Source: Streptomyces phaeoluteigriseus (GTDB taxonomy: Bacteria > Actinomycetota > Actinomycetes > Streptomycetales > Streptomycetaceae). From it: 64,000 bases of DNA. Shown here piece by piece: positions 17,352 through 26,234 of this stretch; within the stretch, counting starts at the first letter, position 1; every line of letters starts with the position of its first letter. The stretch lies in the NCBI RefSeq assembly GCF_001896135.2, contig NZ_MPOH02000015.1:783800-847799 (forward strand), given 5' to 3'. Made by a program: the position numbers and the translations under genes. The notes beneath the pieces were generated by a model that was given only the letters and a program-made list of their open reading frames with translations, did no database searches and was not told where the DNA came from.

Positions 17352-18803
17352 CTACTTGACGCCCAGCACCTGCTCGATCGGGTCGATCGCGAAGTACACG
17401 ACGAACAGGGCCGAGGCCCCCCACATGAGCCAGTGCACGTCCCGCGCCCTGCCCAGCACCGTCTTGATCACGACGAAGGCGAGGAACCCCGCACCGATGC
17501 CGTTGGTGATCGAGTAGGTGAACGGCATGACGGCGATGGTCAGGAAGGCGGGTATGGCGATCTCGTACCTGTCCCAGTCGATGGACTTGACCTGGGTCAT
17601 CATCAGGAAGCCGACGGCGACCAGCGCGGGTGCCGCCGCCTGGAGCGGGACGATGGTGAGCAGCGGGGTGAGGAACAGGGCGAGGGCGAACAGACCGCCG
17701 GTGACCAGGTTGGAGAACCCGGTGCGCGAGCCTTCGCCGACGCCGGCCGCCGACTCGATGTACGAGGTCGCGGAGGACGAGGAGGCCGCGCCGCCCGCGA
17801 CCGCCGCCGCGCCGTCGATGAGCAGCACGCGGCCCAGGTTGGGCACCTTGCCCTCGTCGTCGAGGAGTTCCGCCTCGGCGCTGACGCCGACGACCGTGCC
17901 CATGGTGTCGAAGAAGTCGGACAGGATCAGCGTGAAGACGAGCAGGACGACCGTGATGACGGTGGTCTGACCGAACGCGCCGAACAGACTGAAGTGCCCG
18001 ACGAGTCCGAAGTCGGGGGTGTCGACGAGCTTGTCGGGCCACGCGGGCGTGGTCAGGCCCCAGGACTTGATGTCGGCGATCGAGTTGATGACGATCGCGA
18101 GGAGCGTCATCGTCACGATGCTGATCAGGATGGCGCCCTTGACCTTGCGGGCGAGGAGTCCGATCGTCAGCAGCACGCCGAGGCAGAAGACGAGCATCGG
18201 CCACCCGCCGAGGGTGCCGGTGGCGCCGAGCTGAACCGGGACGGTGGTGCCGGCGACGTCGGGGACGCGGCTGACGAAGCCGGCGTCGACGAAGCCGATG
18301 AAGGCGATGAACAGCCCGATGCCGACGCTGATCGCCTGCTTCAGCGGTTGCGGGATGGCGTGCATGACGGCCTCGCGCAGGCCGGTGACCACCAGCACGC
18401 AGATCAGCAGGCCTTCGAGGACGATCAGGCCCATCGCGTCGTCCCAGCTCATCAGCGGGGCGATCTGGAAGGCGACGACGGCGTTGAGGCCGAGTCCGGC
18501 GGCGAGGGCGAGCGGGAGGTTGCCGCCGACGCCCATGACGAACGTCATGACGGCGGCCACCAGGGCGGTGGCGGTGGTCAGTTGGACGGCGTCGAGTTGG
18601 TGCCCGAACTTGTCCTTGGCGCTGCCCAGGATGATGGGATTCAGGACAAGGATGTAGGCCATCGTGAAGAACGTGGCGAAGCCGCCGCGTATCTCCCGGC
18701 CGAAGGTCGACCCCCGTTCGGAGATCCTGAAGAACCGGTCGACGCTGTTCACCGCCGGGGGCGGGGGACTCGGCCGGTCGGCCACCTTCTGCGTTTCGGA
18801 CAT
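17352..18803 (-). CDS. NCS2 family purine permease (AzgA/guanine-hypoxanthine type)
   Basis: A 483-residue integral membrane protein. Family landmarks are RGGFATFFTMAYILVLNP, LALAAGLGLNAVVAFQ, LSDFFDTMGTVVGVSAEA (the purine-site segment), SSSSATSYIESAAGVGEGSRTG and ITNGIGAGFLAFVVIK. About a dozen hydrophobic segments are visible. This AzgA-like subgroup carries hypoxanthine, guanine or adenine by proton symport. The start is ATG 18803 with GAGGAG eight bases upstream, which excludes the GTG at 18812. Confidence 0.92.
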   Translation of the reverse strand: MSETQKVADRPSPPPPAVNSVDRFFRISERGSTFGREIRGGFATFFTMAYILVLNPIILGSAKDKFGHQLDAVQLTTATALVAAVMTFVMGVGGNLPLALAAGLGLNAVVAFQIAPLMSWDDAMGLIVLEGLLICVLVVTGLREAVMHAIPQPLKQAISVGIGLFIAFIGFVDAGFVSRVPDVAGTTVPVQLGATGTLGGWPMLVFCLGVLLTIGLLARKVKGAILISIVTMTLLAIVINSIADIKSWGLTTPAWPDKLVDTPDFGLVGHFSLFGAFGQTTVITVVLLVFTLILSDFFDTMGTVVGVSAEAELLDDEGKVPNLGRVLLIDGAAAVAGGAASSSSATSYIESAAGVGEGSRTGFSNLVTGGLFALALFLTPLLTIVPLQAAAPALVAVGFLMMTQVKSIDWDRYEIAIPAFLTIAVMPFTYSITNGIGAGFLAFVVIKTVLGRARDVHWLMWGASALFVVYFAIDPIEQVLGVK

Positions 18804-19076
18804 GACGGACACTCCTCGTGACCTGGTGATCAGTGTGCGGATGCTGGCTGGATTGTTCCTCCGTTGAACCCGGTTCAGGTTTTCACCGTGTTACGGAATC
18901 AGGGTTCGGTCCGTCATACGTCGTTCGAACCCCCGTACCGAACAAGCGGTTGATCACTGCTACGCTTCCGGATCTCGCCCCGACCACCTCCCCGGGGCAT
19001 CCCCATGTCATTCACATGACACGCACAGCATCCACCCCCGTCGGGGTGCAGGTTCCACACCGAGAAGAGGTCACCC
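18804..19076. promoter_or_regulatory. Divergent intergenic region, purine permease / ECF sigma factor
   Basis: The 273-bp gap must carry both promoters. A 13-bp palindrome TGAACCCGGTTCA lies at 18865-18877, about 65 bases upstream of the permease start, and is a possible operator. No -35/-10 pair stands out for the sigma gene, which may be self-dependent. No gene is visible. Confidence 0.4.
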
Positions 19077-19646
19077 GTGGGCACAGTCGTCGACGACGCC
19101 GCCTCCGTGGAGTTCCATGCCTTCTTCGAACGCCACCACGCCGAACTGGCCCGGCTCGCCCATCTGTTGACCGGTGAGGCCGACGCGGCCGACGATCTCG
19201 CGGCGGACGCGCTGCTCGCGCTCTGGCACCGCTGGGACCGCGTGCGCGCGGCCGATCACCCGGTGGCGTACGCGCGTGGCGTCGTGGCCAATCTGGCCCG
19301 CACCCGGATCCGCAGCGCGGTCCGCGAGCGCCGCAGGATCGCCCTGTTCTGGTCGCAGCGCGAGGAGAAGACGGAGAACCCGGACGTCGCGGGCGTGGTG
19401 GACGTCCAGTCGGCGCTGCGTAGACTCCCCTTCCGCAAACGGGCCTGCGTGGTGCTGCGGCACGCGTTCGACCTCTCGGAGAAGGACACCGCGCTCGCTC
19501 TGGGCGTCTCGGTGGGTACGGTGAAGAGCCAGACCTCGAAGGGAATGGCCGAGTTGCAGAGGCTGCTCGGCGCCCCGGAGGGTTCGCGGAAGGTGCACGC
19601 CGTGATGGCGGCGCGCACGGGTGAGGCCGGAGGAAGGGACCGATGA
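19077..19646 (+). CDS. SigE-family ECF RNA polymerase sigma factor
   Basis: A 189-residue ECF sigma factor of the actinomycete SigE-family (TIGR02983-type). Region 2 is FHAFFERHHAELARLAHLLTGEADAADDLAADALLALWHRW; region 4 is LRRLPFRKRACVVLRHAFDLSEKDTALALGVSVGTVKSQTSKGMAEL with the helix-turn-helix. The start is GTG 19077 with AGAGG upstream. The stop overlaps the next gene start by 4 bp (ATGA), so the membrane protein that follows is probably its partner or anti-sigma factor. Confidence 0.9.
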   Translation: MGTVVDDAASVEFHAFFERHHAELARLAHLLTGEADAADDLAADALLALWHRWDRVRAADHPVAYARGVVANLARTRIRSAVRERRRIALFWSQREEKTENPDVAGVVDVQSALRRLPFRKRACVVLRHAFDLSEKDTALALGVSVGTVKSQTSKGMAELQRLLGAPEGSRKVHAVMAARTGEAGGRDR

Positions 19647-20511
19647 CGATGCAGCGGGACGTGCACGGCGAGCTGCGCGCCCGGTTGCACGGGGCGGCCG
19701 AGGCGTACGAGCCGAACCGCGAGCGGATCCTCGCCCGGATCGAGCGCGGCATGGTGGAGCAGGAACGGCCCGGCGGTCACCGGTCGACCCGTCCGGCCCT
19801 GTGGGGCTGGGCACGGATCGTGAGCGCCACGGCCGCGGTCGCGGGCATGCTCGCGGTCGGCGGCTACGCGGTGGCGTCGGCGGTGAAGGACGACCCGCCG
19901 CGGCAGCAGTCGGTCGCCGTCCCACCGCCGCCGGTGGAGTCCCCGGACGCGACGAGCCGCCCGCCGCCTCGCCGAAGGCCACGCCCGGTTCGGGCGGCGG
20001 CGGGCAGAACGAGGCCGAGCCCAGCGGTGCGCCGACGAAGTCGGCTCAGGCGAAGCCCTCCGCGTCCGCGCCGGGCCTGCTGCCGGCCGTCGACGACACC
20101 GAGGACGGCCCGCTGTGGTCGGACGGCTCGGTGGACCCGCACAGCAACGACTTCTGGGCCCAGAGCAATGTGACGATCAAGGCCTCCGGGCAACTCAGCG
20201 AGCTGACCGTGCAGTTGAAGGTGGCGCAGACCGGCGGGGTGTCCTCGGCGGGTGCCTGGCGTTCGCTTCCCGAGGGCGACTTCACGTTCACGGTCGAGGA
20301 GAGGGACGACTTCCTGATCTACACCTGGGTGCTCAAGGAGGGCCGTACGGTCCCCGAGGGCGAGTGGGTGTTCGCCGGGCAGTACGACCACGACCGAGGC
20401 GGCCGGGACGCCAAGGACGACACCTATGCGGTCGTCGGCGCGGCCGACGGCCAGGAGGGCTCCGTGGGCGGCGACTTCGCGGCCCAGGACGACGACGAGG
20501 GCGACTCGTAG
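19643..20511 (+). pseudogene. Single-pass membrane protein paired with the ECF sigma factor, frame broken
   Basis: Residues 1-55 are a charged cytosolic segment (ELRARLHGAAEAYEPNRERILARIERGM), typical of proteins co-encoded with SigE-family factors. A membrane helix (IVSATAAVAGMLAVGGYAVASAV) and a Pro-rich linker follow. Near 19945-19960 the frame breaks: SPDATSRPPPRR should be ...DEPPAASPKATPG, found in the neighbouring frame. That frame continues to 20511 with a Ser/Gly linker and an extracellular beta domain (DGPLWSDGSVDPHSNDFWAQSN, WVFAGQYDHDRGGRDAKDD). One missing base explains it. Translationally coupled to the sigma gene; an anti-sigma or sensor role is inference. Confidence 0.75.
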
Positions 20512-20639
20512 AAGCCGTGCGGGGCCGTGGAAGCCGCGGAGAACGCGTGGAGAAGAAAGTTTCGGCGAAGCGGCAACCCTTTCCTCACCGGTGACGACCA
20601 CAAGGCGCAAGAGTCACCACGCACTTGAGGAATCGGTAC

Positions 20640-21469
20640 ATGACTGCTCCAGCAGAACCGCGCGTCCGGCACCGCCGCAGGGTCACCAAGCGGCGCGCGC
20701 TGATCGCGGGCTCCGCCGCCTTCGCCATCTCCGGAGCCGCGATCGTCACCACGACGATGCTCTCGTCCGCGGGCGCCGCGTCGACCTGGCCGACGGCCAT
20801 GGGCAGCAAGGCGGTGTCCTCGACGATCAAGGTCACGGGCACGTACGACGGCAAGCTGACGAAGTTCTCCGGTGCCGGTGAACTGGGCGGCAGCGGCCAG
20901 GACGAGGGCCAGGACCCGATCTTCGAACTGGCCGACGGCGCCGTCCTGAAGAACGTGATCATCGGTACGCCGGGCGCCGACGGCGTCCACTGCAAGGGCT
21001 CCTGCACGCTCCAGAACGTGTGGTGGCTGGACGTCGGCGAGGACGCCGCCAGCTTCAAGGGCAAGTCCGCCTCGGCGGTGTACAAGGTCATCGGCGGCGG
21101 CGCGAAGAACGGCGCGACAAGGTGCTCCAGTTCAACGGCGCCGGCACGCTGACCGTGACCGGCTTCCGGGTGGAGAACTCCGGCAAGCTGGTCCGCTCCT
21201 GCGGCAACTGCAAGACGCAGTACAAGCGCACGATCGTGCTGAGCGACATCGACATCGTGGCGCCCCTGAAGACCATCGTCGGCGTCAACGCCAACTACGG
21301 CGACACCGCGACCCTGTCGAAGATCCGCATCCAGGGCGACACCAAGAAGAAGACGCAGACCTGCGTCCGCTTCAAGGGCAACAACACCGGCAAGGAGCCC
21401 ACCGCACTGGGCACCGGCGCCGACGGCAGGACCTGCAAGTTCGCGCCGTCCGACATCACGTACAAGTAG
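20640..21469 (+). pseudogene. Secreted pectate lyase, family PL3, frame broken
   Basis: It cleaves polygalacturonate by beta-elimination outside the cell. A twin-Arg-like signal (RRRVTKRRALIAGSAAFAIS) ends at AGAAS. The PL3 beta-helix follows: GKLTKFSGAGELGGSGQDEGQDPIFELADGA, NVIIGTPGADGVHCKGSCTLQNVWWLDVGEDAASFKG, then after the break DKVLQFNGAGTLTVTGFRVENSGKLVRSCGNCKTQYKRTI and ANYGDTATLSKIRIQGD. The frame shifts near 21114, where one base is missing in GGCGCG(G)ACAAG; restoring it gives an ordinary protein of about 276 residues. ATG 20640 has GAGGAA seven bases upstream. It is the only + strand member of the pectin locus. Confidence 0.9.
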
Positions 21470-21525
21470 GCGCCCCCTTCTCACGCGGACCTGCCGGCCT
21501 GAGCCCCTCTCGGGCCGGCACGGAA

Positions 21526-21561
21526 GAACGCCCCCGCCGGCGGTCACCGGCGGGGGCGTTC
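21526..21561. terminator. Strong bidirectional terminator between PL3 and PL9 genes
   Basis: A perfect 15-bp stem (arms 21526-21540 and 21547-21561, beginning GAACGCCCCC) has a six-base loop. A weaker 7-bp hairpin (GCCGGCC/GGCCGGC) precedes it at 21493-21520. They separate the convergent lyase genes ending at 21469 and 21572. Confidence 0.88.
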
Positions 21562-21571
21562 GGCTGCCCGG

Positions 21572-22726
21572 TCAGTTCATGGTGGAGCCGATCGTGGTGG
21601 ACCCGGTGGTCAGGAACGTCGTCGCCGGCAGCGCCCCGTCCGCCTCGCGGGCGCCGTACGCCGTCGTCGCGTCCGTCGACCTGAAGGCCGGGGTGCTGAC
21701 GCCGCCGTCCCAGTTGTTCGCGGCGGACACCGTGGAGGAGCCCAGCTCGGACAGGCCGCCCTTGTTGCCCACGGCGAGGTTGCGGGCCAGGCGGGCCTTG
21801 CCGGTCGCGAAGTAGAAGCCGGCCCGCGCGTTGGCGTACGCCGTGTTGCGGTTCAGGACGATCGCGCCGGTGTTGGAGTTCTCGGTGAACCCGTGCAGGG
21901 TGTTGTCCCAGGCCGCGTCGTCGTTCACCACGTGCGCGACGACGACGCCTCCGCCGCCCAGCTTGAAGCCGTTGCCGTTGCCCTCGAAGGCGGCGTCGTT
22001 CCAGCGGTTCCTGCCGTTGCCGAAGGCCCACGTGTGGTCGATGGTGATCGGTGTGGAGAACTGCCACAGGTCGAGGCCGTCGTCGGAGTTGTCGTGGAGG
22101 CGGGCCCCGGTGATCCGGTTGCCCGTCCCGGAGCCGAACTTGACGGCGATGCCGTCCGCGTTCTGCCCGTGTCCGGCGGCGTCGTAGTTGCCGTGGCTGT
22201 CGAGGTTCTGCACGAGGTTGCCGACGGTGTTGTCGCCGCGCAGCGTGAAACCGGTGTCTCCGTTGTCGGCGGTGACCAGGTTCCTGAAGACGCCCCCGGT
22301 GGAGGACGTGACGACGAAGCCCTGGGCCGGGGAATTGCGGAAGGTGAGGTTCTGCACGGTCCAATAGCTGCCGTGGATCCCGGCGAGCCAGGAGCCGGCC
22401 GGCAGCCTGGACCCGTCGATCCTCACCTTCTCGCTGCCGTACGCCTGGAGCGTGATCCGGTTCGTGGCGGTGCCGCTGGCCGTGGACTTCAGGGTGGCCG
22501 TCGGGTGGTAGGTGCCGCCGCGGACCTGGATGACGGCGCCCGCGGCGGCGTTCCTCACGGCCGCCTCCAGTTGGGCGGTGGTCGACACGGTGACCGTCGC
22601 CGACGCGGCCCGGGCGCCGTCGTTCGTCAGGCCGAGGCAGACGCCGCCCGCCCCTGAGGCGACGGCCACCGCGGCGGCGATCGAGAGGGTGCGCGTCCTG
22701 CGGTGGCGTCCGGTGCTCAAACGCAC
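21572..22726 (-). CDS. Secreted right-handed beta-helix pectate lyase (PL9-like)
   Basis: A 384-residue exported enzyme. Signal: basic RHRRTRTLSIAAAVAVASGAG then ARAAS. The mature part opens VTVSTTAQLEAAVRNAAAGAVIQVRGGTYHPTATL, then beta-helix coils NLTFRNSPAQGF, NADGIAVKFGSGTGNRITGARLHDNSDDGLDLWQF and WAFGNGRNRWNDAAFEGNGNGFKLGG. The last two are hallmarks of PL9 lyases, with Ca-binding Asp residues and a catalytic Lys in the KLGG coil. The start is GTG 22726 behind GGAAAGGAAC. It is the last gene of the long minus-strand pectin run, 152 bp after the esterase gene, with an inverted repeat in that gap. Confidence 0.88.
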   Translation of the reverse strand: MRLSTGRHRRTRTLSIAAAVAVASGAGGVCLGLTNDGARAASATVTVSTTAQLEAAVRNAAAGAVIQVRGGTYHPTATLKSTASGTATNRITLQAYGSEKVRIDGSRLPAGSWLAGIHGSYWTVQNLTFRNSPAQGFVVTSSTGGVFRNLVTADNGDTGFTLRGDNTVGNLVQNLDSHGNYDAAGHGQNADGIAVKFGSGTGNRITGARLHDNSDDGLDLWQFSTPITIDHTWAFGNGRNRWNDAAFEGNGNGFKLGGGGVVVAHVVNDDAAWDNTLHGFTENSNTGAIVLNRNTAYANARAGFYFATGKARLARNLAVGNKGGLSELGSSTVSAANNWDGGVSTPAFRSTDATTAYGAREADGALPATTFLTTGSTTIGSTMN

Positions 22727-22832
22727 GGGGCGTTCCTTTCCTGAGGGGGAGGGAGAGGAGACGCGCCGGAGGGTCCGCCCGGCCCGTTCCCGCACTCGAG
22801 TCGCCGCCATGGCCGGGAAAGGTTGCCGGGCC

Positions 22833-22859
22833 CCGCGAAAGGAGTCGACACTTTCGCGG
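22833..22859. promoter_or_regulatory. Inverted repeat upstream of the PL9-like gene
   Basis: Arms CCGCGAAAG and CTTTCGCGG enclose nine bases. It lies 107 bases upstream of the GTG at 22726 and 20 bases after the esterase stop. It resembles the CGAAA/TTTCG half-sites described upstream of streptomycete xylanase genes, though with wider spacing, and could instead be a terminator of the preceding gene. Confidence 0.5.
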
Positions 22860-22878
22860 TGGTCCGTCCAGGAGGGGA

Positions 22879-24032
22879 TCAGAGGACGCGGTCGAGCCAG
22901 GTGAAGACCTCGTCCTGCATGCGGACGGTGAAGACATGGCCGAGGTCGGGCCAGGTCCTCAGGTGCAACCGCTCCTCGGCGTGGCGGGAGCGCCAGACGG
23001 CGCGCAGCTTCTCGTGGGCCGCGCGGACGCCGTCGGCGGGGAACAGCGGATCGAGGCCGCCGTCGAAGAAGAGCATCGGCCTGGGTGCGGCGATGCCCGC
23101 CACGTCGGGGAAGTCGAGGTGGCGGGAGAGTCCGGGGTGAAGCATGTGGTAGGAGGACTGCCCGCGCAGGGTGTTGTTGCCGGGGACCATCATCTCCCTG
23201 AGCCCGGTCATCCAGCAGACGGCGGCCGTGGCGGCGATCTCGTCGGTGAGCGCCGCGGCCTGCCAGGCGCGGAAGGCGCCCATGGAGAAGCCCACGGCCG
23301 CGATCCGCCGCCGGTCCACGCGCTCCAGGCGGGCGAGGAAGCCGGCGCGCGGGCGTCCTCGCGGGCCATGAGCCCGGCCAGGGAGGAGCCCAGGTGGAAG
23401 AAGTTGCTCGCGAGGGCCTGTTGCTGGTCGTAGGCGAGGGGGCCGCGGTCGCCCCAGCCGAGGGCGTCGGCGACGAGGACGACGTATCCGCGCCGGGCCA
23501 GTTCGTCGCCGACGAACCGGCCGCCGAAGCACTTCTCCGTCCAGGCCTGCGCGCAGGCCAGCCGGGTTCCGTCGTACCAGGGCCGGACCAGTTTCTCCTT
23601 GCCGATGTCGAACTTCGCGCCATGGTCGTGCAGGAGGAGCACGGCCGGGAAGGGGCCCGGCCCGTGCGGGGTGAGCAGGGCGGCGCGGACGCGTTCGTGG
23701 CGGGTGAGCGAGAGTGTCACCAACTCGCCGGTGAATCCGTCCTGTTCGGCCCGCTGCCGGAACTCGGGGGCGTACGGGGTGCCGTCCTCGCGATCGACGA
23801 GCAGGGCCTCCTCGACCTTGGCCCGAGCCGCCCGGCGCCAGGCGCAGAAGTCCCGGATCGGGGAGTTTCCCCAGGCGAGCGGGAAGGTGAGGGCGTCCTT
23901 GAGGGCGGGGTGGAAGTCGGGCAGCGGACCGTCGGCCACGGCCGCGCGGGCCACACCCGCCTGGCCGGCCGGCAGGGCCGCCCCCGTCCCGGCCACGAAC
24001 GCCCGCCGGCCCACCGGTTCACGCCCGCGCAT
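22879..24032 (-). pseudogene. Tat-exported alpha/beta hydrolase (acetyl-ester hydrolase type), frame broken
   Basis: A Tat-like signal (GRRAFVAGTGAALPAGQAGVARA) precedes a large alpha/beta hydrolase of the acetyl-xylan-esterase/dienelactone-hydrolase-like group. PAVLLLHDHGAKFDIGKEKL and GYVVLVADALGWGDRG are in the first frame; after LMAREDAR the frame breaks near 23348 (one base missing). The neighbouring frame continues AGFLARLERVDRRRIAAVGFSMGAFRAW, with the nucleophile Ser in GFSMGAF, then LFFDGGLDPLFP (Asp) and DLGHVF (His). The rebuilt length is about 384 residues. ATG 24032 overlaps the pectinesterase stop by 14 bp. In this setting it may remove acetyl or other ester groups from pectin fragments. 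Confidence 0.8.
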
Positions 24033-25092
24033 ACGGCCTCCAGTCCCCCAGATAGGTGCGCCGGGTGTGGACAGCCGCCTCCGCCGGTGTCAGCTGCGGC
24101 CGGTTGTCCGGCTCCGAGATCACCGCGCCGGGGCCCGCGTTGCCGTACTCGCGAAAGCGCATGGTCTGCCAGGGGTGGGCCTCCCGCATGTCGGTGTACG
24201 GGGCGGCCGGGTCGATGCCGGGGCCGATCCAGGAGTCCCGCACGACGAGCGAGGGCCAGGCGGTCGTCTCGTACGACGGCACCCACGGCCGGGCCAGCTT
24301 GTACGCCGCGTCCTCGGCGCCGGAGGTGAACCGGCCGCGGACGGCGAGGAAGCCGTAGGGGTTGGCGCGGGCGGTGGCCGGGGCGAAGACCATGCCCTTC
24401 GGGGTGAAGGCGACGTCCCGCCGGAGGGTGTGGAAGCGGCAGTCGTCGAAGACGGCCCGCGCCCGGCCGAAGACGAAGTCGACGTCTCCCTCGATGTGGC
24501 AGCGGTGGTAGTACTGCCGGTCGAAGGCGTCCAGGGCGGTGGTGTCCGCGAAGAGGGTGTCCTGGTGGGCGAGGAAGCGGACGTCGTCGAAGCGCGAGCG
24601 GTCCCCGGTGACGTAGGCGGCGACCGCCTGGGTGCCGGTGACGCCGGGGTGGTCGGCGCGCAGCCAGTCGTTGGCGAGGGTGAGCCCGCGGACGGTGAGG
24701 CCGGGGGCGGCGGAGGTGAAGGTGGCGGAGCCGGCGGTGCCGTACGTGGTGCCGTCGGGCCTCTTCGTGCCGTTGGCGTTGTCGTACACGAGGACGGCCG
24801 CGCGCGGGTCGCGGGAGGCGCCGCGCAGGGTCAGGTCCGCCTTGCCGGCGGGGACGGCGACGACCTCGCGGTAGGTGCCGGGGTGCACGACGATCGTCCA
24901 CCCCGGCCCGGGGACCGCGTCCACCGCGGCCTGGACGGAGTCGCCGGGGCGCACGTGCAGGACACGGCGGCCTCCCATGCCGGGGCCGGCCGCGAGGGCG
25001 GGGCCTCCCGTGCCGGGGCCGGCCGCGAGGGCGGGGCTGCCGGTGGCGGCGAGGCCCGCGGTGAGACCGGCCAGGAGGCTGCGCCTGCGCAT
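24019..25092 (-). CDS. Secreted pectinesterase, family CE8
   Basis: It removes methyl esters from homogalacturonan so that pectate lyases can act. The 357-residue protein has a Tat-like signal (MRRRSLLAGLTAGLAATGSPALA), a short repeat-derived linker (PALAAGPGTGG twice, from a 33-bp DNA duplication) and a CE8 beta-helix. Catalytic landmarks are GTQAVAAYV, AHQDTLFADT, GDVDFVFGRARAVFDDC with the nucleophile Asp, and KLARPWVPSYETT with the Arg. ATG 25092 has AAGGAG upstream and lies 1 bp after the preceding stop. It is similar to its upstream neighbour throughout, pointing to tandem duplication. Confidence 0.95.
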   Translation of the reverse strand: MRRRSLLAGLTAGLAATGSPALAAGPGTGGPALAAGPGMGGRRVLHVRPGDSVQAAVDAVPGPGWTIVVHPGTYREVVAVPAGKADLTLRGASRDPRAAVLVYDNANGTKRPDGTTYGTAGSATFTSAAPGLTVRGLTLANDWLRADHPGVTGTQAVAAYVTGDRSRFDDVRFLAHQDTLFADTTALDAFDRQYYHRCHIEGDVDFVFGRARAVFDDCRFHTLRRDVAFTPKGMVFAPATARANPYGFLAVRGRFTSGAEDAAYKLARPWVPSYETTAWPSLVVRDSWIGPGIDPAAPYTDMREAHPWQTMRFREYGNAGPGAVISEPDNRPQLTPAEAAVHTRRTYLGDWRPYARA

Positions 25093-25093
25093 G

Positions 25094-26221
25094 TCAGCAG
25101 CTCTCCTTCCACGGCGTCCAGTCGCCGAGGTACGCCGTCCGGGTCGCCGACTCGGCCTGCTCGGGGGTGAGTTGGGGCCGGTTCTCCGGGACGGTGATGA
25201 CCGCGCCGGGTCCGGAGTTGCGATACTCGGCGAACCGCTGGTTCTGCCAGGGGAAGGCGGCCGACATGTTGGTGTAGGGCGCGACCGCGTCGATGCCGGT
25301 GCCGAGGTGGCTGTCACGGACGGTGAGCATGGGGCGGGCGGTGGTGTCGGAGCTGGGCACCCAGGGGCGGGCCAGCTTGTAGTGGGCGTCCGGGGCTTCG
25401 CTCGTGACCCGGCTCCTGCTCACCAGGTAGCCGCGCGGGTTGGCGCCGGCCGTGGAGGGGGCGAAGACGAAGCCGTAGGGGGCGGCGGCCAGGTCGGTGC
25501 GGTCCAGGGTGCGGAAGTGGCAGTGCTCGAAGACCGCGGTGCCCCGGCCGAAGACGAAGTCGACGTCACCCTCGGCGTAGCAGTGGGAGAAGTACTGCCG
25601 GGCGAAGGTGCCGAGCGCCGTCGAGTCGGCGTAGAGGGTGTCCTGGTGACCGAGGAAGCGGCAGTGGTGGAACGCGGAGCGGTCGCCCTGGACCTTGATC
25701 GCGACGGCCTGGGTGCCGGTGACACCGGGGTGGTCGGCGCGCAGCCAGTCGTTGGCGAAGGTGATCCAGCGGGCGGTGAAGCCGTCGGCCTGCACGGTGG
25801 TGGTGGCCGAGCCGGTGGTGCCGTAGGTGCCGCCGCCGGGCTTGGGGGTGCCGGCCGCGTTGTCGTACACGATCACGACGTCGCGGGGGTTCTCGGAGGC
25901 GCCGATCCAGGTCGCCTCGGTGCGGGTGATGTCGACCGCGACCGTCTCCCGGTAGGTGCCGGGGGCGAGGACGAGGGTGCGGCCGGTGCCGGTGGCGGCG
26001 GTCACGGCGTCCCGGACGCGGGTGTGGTCACCGCGTCCGCGCGCGTCGACGTACAGGGTTCCCGGGGTGAGTCGGGCGGACGGGGAGCCGAAGCGGCCGA
26101 AGGGCCGGCGGGGATTCGCCCGGACGGGGCCGGCCGACAGCCCGAGGGCGGCGCCCGCCCCGGCGCTCGCCATGAGGAAGCCCCTTCTCGACAGGGGGAG
26201 CTGGACGTGGGACGAGGGCAT
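25094..26221 (-). CDS. Secreted pectinesterase, family CE8
   Basis: The second CE8 methylesterase of the pair, 375 residues. A clear Tat motif SRRGFLMASAGAGAALGLSAG is followed by ANPRRP. The catalytic region has GTQAVAIKVQGDRSAFHHCRFLGHQDTLYADST, GDVDFVFGRGTAVFEHC and KLARPWVPSSDTT. The canonical GHQDTLY is kept here, whereas the downstream copy has AHQDTLF. ATG 26221 is set by AAGGAG seven bases upstream. It follows a PL1 pectate lyase whose 3' end is damaged. Confidence 0.95.
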   Translation of the reverse strand: MPSSHVQLPLSRRGFLMASAGAGAALGLSAGPVRANPRRPFGRFGSPSARLTPGTLYVDARGRGDHTRVRDAVTAATGTGRTLVLAPGTYRETVAVDITRTEATWIGASENPRDVVIVYDNAAGTPKPGGGTYGTTGSATTTVQADGFTARWITFANDWLRADHPGVTGTQAVAIKVQGDRSAFHHCRFLGHQDTLYADSTALGTFARQYFSHCYAEGDVDFVFGRGTAVFEHCHFRTLDRTDLAAAPYGFVFAPSTAGANPRGYLVSRSRVTSEAPDAHYKLARPWVPSSDTTARPMLTVRDSHLGTGIDAVAPYTNMSAAFPWQNQRFAEYRNSGPGAVITVPENRPQLTPEQAESATRTAYLGDWTPWKESC

Positions 26222-26234
26222 GCGGGTGCTCCTT

